This document shows, one piece after another, positions 60,698 through 64,000 of a stretch of 64,000 bases of DNA (position 1 is its first letter; every line of letters starts with the position of its first letter). The position numbers were made by a program, and so were the translations under genes. Location: positions 434,001 to 498,000 of the forward strand of contig NZ_JAAILI010000008.1 in the NCBI RefSeq assembly GCF_012650175.1. The letters run 5' to 3'. Below the pieces are notes generated by a model. The model was not told the DNA's origin. It saw nothing but the letters and a program-made list of their open reading frames with translations, and made no database searches. Source of the DNA: Sphingomonas sp. S2M10 (GTDB lineage: Bacteria > Pseudomonadota > Alphaproteobacteria > Sphingomonadales > Sphingomonadaceae).

Positions 60698-62110
60698 ATG
60701 GCGAATTCGGCCAGTGACATCCTGAAGATGGTGAAGGATCAGGAGATCGAGTGGATCGACCTGCGCTTCACCGACCCCAAGGGCAAGTGGCAGCACCTGA
60801 CCATGGTCGCGTCGGTCCTCGGCGAGGACGAGCTGACCGACGGCCTGATGTTCGACGGTTCGTCGATCGAGGGCTGGAAGGCCATCAACGAGTCCGACAT
60901 GATCCTGAAGCCGGATCTGGACGCGGTGTGGATCGATCCGTTCTCGGCCACCCCGATGCTGATCCTGGTGTGCGACATCGTCGAGCCCTCGACCGGCGAA
61001 CTCTATGCCCGCGACCCGCGCTCGACCGCGAAGCGCGCCGAGGCGTATCTGAAGACCACCGGCATCGGCGACACCATCTATGTCGGCCCCGAAGCCGAGT
61101 TCTTCATGTTCGACGACGTGCGGTTCGAGAACAGCTACTCGACCAGCTACTACAAGATCGACGACATCGAGCTGCCGGGCAATTCGGGCCGCGAATATGA
61201 AGCCGGCAATCTCGGCCACCGTCCGCGCGCCAAGGGCGGCTATTTCCCCGTTGCGCCGGTCGACTCGGCCGTCGACATCCGCGGCGAGATGGTCTCGACC
61301 ATGCTCGAGATGGGCCTGCCCTGCGACAAGCACCACCACGAAGTCGCCGCCGCGCAGCACGAGCTCGGCCTGACCTTCGGCACGCTGGTGCAGACCGCGG
61401 ACCGCATGCAGATCTACAAGTATGTCGTGCACCAGGTCGCGCAGGCCTATGGCAAGACCGCGACCTTCATGCCGAAGCCGATCAAGGAAGATAACGGCTC
61501 GGGCATGCACACCCACATGTCGATCTGGGAAAAGGGCAACCCGCTGTTCGCCGGCAACGGCTATGCGGGCCTCAGCGAGACCTGCCTCTATTTCATCGGC
61601 GGCGTGATCAAGCACGCCAAGGCGCTCAACGCCTTCACCAACCCGACCACCAACAGCTACAAGCGCCTGGTGCCGGGCTATGAAGCGCCGGTGCTGCTCG
61701 CCTATTCGAGCCGCAACCGCTCGGCTTCGTGCCGCATCCCGTACGGCGCGGGCAGCAAGGCGAAGCGCGTCGAGTTCCGCTTCCCGGACGCGCTGGCCAA
61801 CCCGTATCTCGCCTATGCGGCGCTGCTGATGGCCGGCCTGGACGGCATCCAGAACAAGATCCATCCGGGCGACCCGATGGACAAGAACCTGTACGATCTG
61901 CCCCCGGCCGAACTGGCCGAGGTGCCGACCGTGTGCGGTTCGCTCCGCGAGGCGCTGGACAGCCTGGAAGCCGATTTCGACTTCCTGCTGAAGGGCGACG
62001 TGTTCTCGAAGGATCAGATCGAGGCCTATATCGAGATTAAGCGCGGCGAAGTCGCGCGCTGGGAAATGACCCCCAGCCCGGTCGAGTACGACATGTATTA
62101 TTCGAGCTGA
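60698..62110 (+). CDS. glnA: Glutamine synthetase, type I
   Basis: 470 residues from the ATG at 60698, the standard length. '[19 protein letters not shown]', '[13 protein letters not shown]', '[14 protein letters not shown]' and the adenylylation Tyr near residue 398 in '[10 protein letters not shown]'. Makes glutamine from glutamate and ammonia. Probably co-transcribed with glnB from the sigma-54 promoter. Confidence 0.98.
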   Translation: MANSASDILKMVKDQEIEWIDLRFTDPKGKWQHLTMVASVLGEDELTDGLMFDGSSIEGWKAINESDMILKPDLDAVWIDPFSATPMLILVCDIVEPSTGELYARDPRSTAKRAEAYLKTTGIGDTIYVGPEAEFFMFDDVRFENSYSTSYYKIDDIELPGNSGREYEAGNLGHRPRAKGGYFPVAPVDSAVDIRGEMVSTMLEMGLPCDKHHHEVAAAQHELGLTFGTLVQTADRMQIYKYVVHQVAQAYGKTATFMPKPIKEDNGSGMHTHMSIWEKGNPLFAGNGYAGLSETCLYFIGGVIKHAKALNAFTNPTTNSYKRLVPGYEAPVLLAYSSRNRSASCRIPYGAGSKAKRVEFRFPDALANPYLAYAALLMAGLDGIQNKIHPGDPMDKNLYDLPPAELAEVPTVCGSLREALDSLEADFDFLLKGDVFSKDQIEAYIEIKRGEVARWEMTPSPVEYDMYYSS

Positions 62111-62133
62111 TCCCAGAAGGATCCGCTGAAGAA

Positions 62134-62167
62134 GGGGCGCCCGGAGCGATCCGGGCGCCCCTTTTTT
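62134..62167 (+). terminator. Rho-independent terminator of glnB-glnA
   Basis: Perfect 12-base stem GGGGCGCCCGGA / TCCGGGCGCCCC with a GCGA loop, then TTTTTT, 23 bases after the glnA stop codon. Confidence 0.95.
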
Positions 62168-62419
62168 GCGTCTGCCGGATCAGGTGCAACGAGCGCTTCG
62201 CAAGCCCGATGTCGGAGATCGCCGATAGGCCCGAAACGGTGGATTTCCGAAAAAAGCGACATTCCACAATTCAGTGCCTTAGCGGCGCAAGTGCCGGAAT
62301 AATATCCGGTCCGAACCTAGCAGCGTCTATCTCTGCCAGAATAGGTAGCAACCCCCTTGCAACTCGCATATCTTCACGCGGGGGCAATTGAACAACATAG
62401 CTATATCTGGAGAGACCTG

Positions 62420-63625
62420 ATGCGGCATTGGAAATGCGCATGGATCGCACCTGCGCTCGTGATGGTGTCCACCCCGTTCGCCGCGCGAGCGGACACCTGC
62501 ATCGGCAATTGCGGCACCGCCAGCACGGCGGACGGCGCCGTCACCGCCCCGCCGGGGGGCGCGACCAGCTGGAACTGGATCTCCACCTATCTCGGGCAGC
62601 AGGGCGCGGCGAAGATCACCGGCTACAGCAGCGATGCCACCAACGGTTCCGAACTACGCTCCTCGGCCTTCGCCGCGCGGGTCGGCGACAAGGTGTCCTT
62701 CTACTTCAACTATGTCACCTCGGACGGAGGAGGCTTCGCCGACTATGCCTTCGCGCAACTGCTGACCGCGGGTGCCGCCGACGACAGTCAGGCGATCAAC
62801 CTGTTCACCGCCCGCACCAAGCCCAGCGGCACGATCGTGCCCGGGCAGAGCATGCCGGCGGTGAATGCGGTGCTCACGCCTTCGGTGGTGCCGATCATCA
62901 GCGGCGGGCCGGTCTGGGCCCCGCTCGGTCCCAGCAGCGGCGACTGCTATGACGTCGGCTGCGGCTATACCGGCTGGATCAAGTCCGAATACACCATCAC
63001 TGCTGCCGGCAACTACCAGCTGCGTTTCGGCGCCGCGAACTGGGGCGACGATTCGTTCGACAGCGGCATGGCGTTCACCGGCGTGTTCGTGAACGGCACG
63101 CAGACCGGCAGTTCGCCATCGAATCCATTCCAGCCGAGTGCGCCGCAGAACCCGGTGACCAAGGCCTTCACCTTCGATTTCGTCGCAACTCCCGCCACGC
63201 CGATCTTCATCGATCCGGACTATGCGACCGGCTATATCTACAATGTTCTCTCCGGGCCGAACATCACCAGCGCGCTGTTTCCCACCGTTCCAGGCGATGT
63301 GGACGGCTATGACGTCTACGGGCTGGACGACGTGCTGCTGGCGCACGGCGTGTACAGCTTCGATTTCACGAGCCTGTTCGCGGGCGGCGTCACGGGGTTC
63401 AAGCTGAAGGACATCGACCTGACCGCAGCGCTCGACCCCACCGACAGCGGCGCCTTCGTCACCGGCCTCACCTTCATCGCCGGGGGCGCCGTTACGATGA
63501 CGCAGACACCGATCGTCACCACCACCGGCGTACCCGAACCCGCAGCCTGGGCGACGATGATTCTGGGCCTCGGGCTGGCCGGCCATGGCTTGCGGCGGCG
63601 GCGCCCGCGACCCGCGACGGCGTGA
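62420..63625 (+). CDS. PEPxxWA-CTERM sorting-domain exported protein
   Basis: 401 residues from the ATG at 62420 with GGAGAG upstream. Signal peptide ends near 'FAARADTC'. The large middle part is beta-rich and contains 'SGDCYDVGCGYTGWIKSEYT', resembling exported NF038132-like or other PEP-CTERM proteins. C-terminus: 'VPEPAAWATMILGLGLAG' then Arg-rich, the PEPxxWA sorting signal recognised by exosortase. Likely an extracellular or EPS-linked protein. The 250 bases upstream after the glnA terminator hold only its promoter. Confidence 0.9.
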   Translation: MRHWKCAWIAPALVMVSTPFAARADTCIGNCGTASTADGAVTAPPGGATSWNWISTYLGQQGAAKITGYSSDATNGSELRSSAFAARVGDKVSFYFNYVTSDGGGFADYAFAQLLTAGAADDSQAINLFTARTKPSGTIVPGQSMPAVNAVLTPSVVPIISGGPVWAPLGPSSGDCYDVGCGYTGWIKSEYTITAAGNYQLRFGAANWGDDSFDSGMAFTGVFVNGTQTGSSPSNPFQPSAPQNPVTKAFTFDFVATPATPIFIDPDYATGYIYNVLSGPNITSALFPTVPGDVDGYDVYGLDDVLLAHGVYSFDFTSLFAGGVTGFKLKDIDLTAALDPTDSGAFVTGLTFIAGGAVTMTQTPIVTTTGVPEPAAWATMILGLGLAGHGLRRRRPRPATA

Positions 63626-63750
63626 TCGCGGCGCATCGATCGGGGCAGGTGCCCCTGTCCCGATCGGGCAGCCCGCGCGGGTGCCGGAAGAATTGAGTCG
63701 TACCCTTCAGCGTGGTAGCGGGATAGATCACTTCGAGGACATTCCGATCC

Positions 63751-64000
63751 ATGCGTCTCCCGCGTATCGCAGCGCTGCTGCTCGGCACTTCCCTGCTCGC
63801 TTCCCCCGCTCTCGCCCAAACCGCCGCCACGGCCAAATACGGCAATTGGGGCGTCGACCTCACCACCATGGATCGCAGCGTGAAGCCGGGCGACGACTTC
63901 TACGTCTTCGCACTCGGCAGCTGGCTGCGCGATGCGCCGATCGCGCCGGACAAGGCCCGGATCGGCTATAATTACGACCTGCCGGACGAGACTGAGATCG
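63751..64000 (+). CDS. M13 family metallopeptidase, N-terminal part (cut by window end)
   Basis: 83 residues visible. Signal peptide (MRLPRIAALLLGTSLLASPA), then 'WGVDLTTMDRSVKPGDDFY' and 'FALGSWLRDAPIAPDKAR', the typical N-terminus of neprilysin/PepO-type (M13) zinc metallopeptidases. The catalytic HExxH lies beyond the window. Exported, probably periplasmic. Confidence 0.85.
   Translation, partial: MRLPRIAALLLGTSLLASPALAQTAATAKYGNWGVDLTTMDRSVKPGDDFYVFALGSWLRDAPIAPDKARIGYNYDLPDETEI

Overview
The window is high-GC DNA that reads as a chromosome segment of a sphingomonad (Sphingomonas or a close relative, Alphaproteobacteria). The pointers are two large TonB-dependent receptors, a FecI/FecR/STN-receptor set, a PEPxxWA-CTERM protein, DUF4402 proteins, a glnB-glnA pair behind a sigma-54 type promoter and a REP-like intergenic palindrome. 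These family calls come from reading the translated sequence; no database search was run.

1 to about 34.7 kb is most of a temperate siphovirus prophage, cut by the left edge of the window. From the left on the minus strand come tail genes (tail tip/adhesin, tape measure, a tail-assembly chaperone with a -1 frameshift extension, tube), neck genes, a prohead protease-capsid fusion, portal, gpW and terminase. Next is a 290-bp intergenic region with a cluster of ACGGACAG boxes, then replication genes (SF3 helicase/primase, a tandem GapR-like protein, two DNA methyltransferases, a CHC2 primase, a sliding clamp) and an early regulatory operon (CII-like, Cro-like). The CI-type S24 repressor faces right. 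Four copies of one 15-bp operator lie in pairs on either side of cI. The rightward operon carries small membrane and zinc-finger proteins, a Spo11/topoisomerase VI A-like TOPRIM protein, a tyrosine integrase and an HNH protein, and ends at an intact tRNA-Gly(CCC), the probable attachment site. One gene (7791-8282) is on the opposite strand inside the tail operon, has AT-richer codons and encodes a secreted VasI-like protein: a lysogenic-conversion 'moron' candidate. Lysis genes and the other att site are not in the window and probably lie to the left.

35.0-41.0 kb is a leftward fecI-fecR-TonB receptor-trehalase locus, apparently for regulated uptake and cleavage of a trehalose-type substrate. 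41.2-46.5 kb is a leftward chaperone/usher-type surface-fibre locus built on DUF4402 proteins. 46.8-50.8 kb holds a RadC/JAB protein and then housekeeping genes thyA, folA, a membrane dipeptidase and ribF.

51.2-64 kb holds a second large TonB receptor with a clear terminator, a CinA-like protein, map, a threonine-aldolase-like PLP enzyme behind a structured leader that resembles a SAM riboswitch, ferredoxin-NADP reductase, a soluble chemoreceptor-like protein, glnB-glnA, a PEPxxWA-CTERM exported protein and the start of an M13 metallopeptidase that runs off the right edge.
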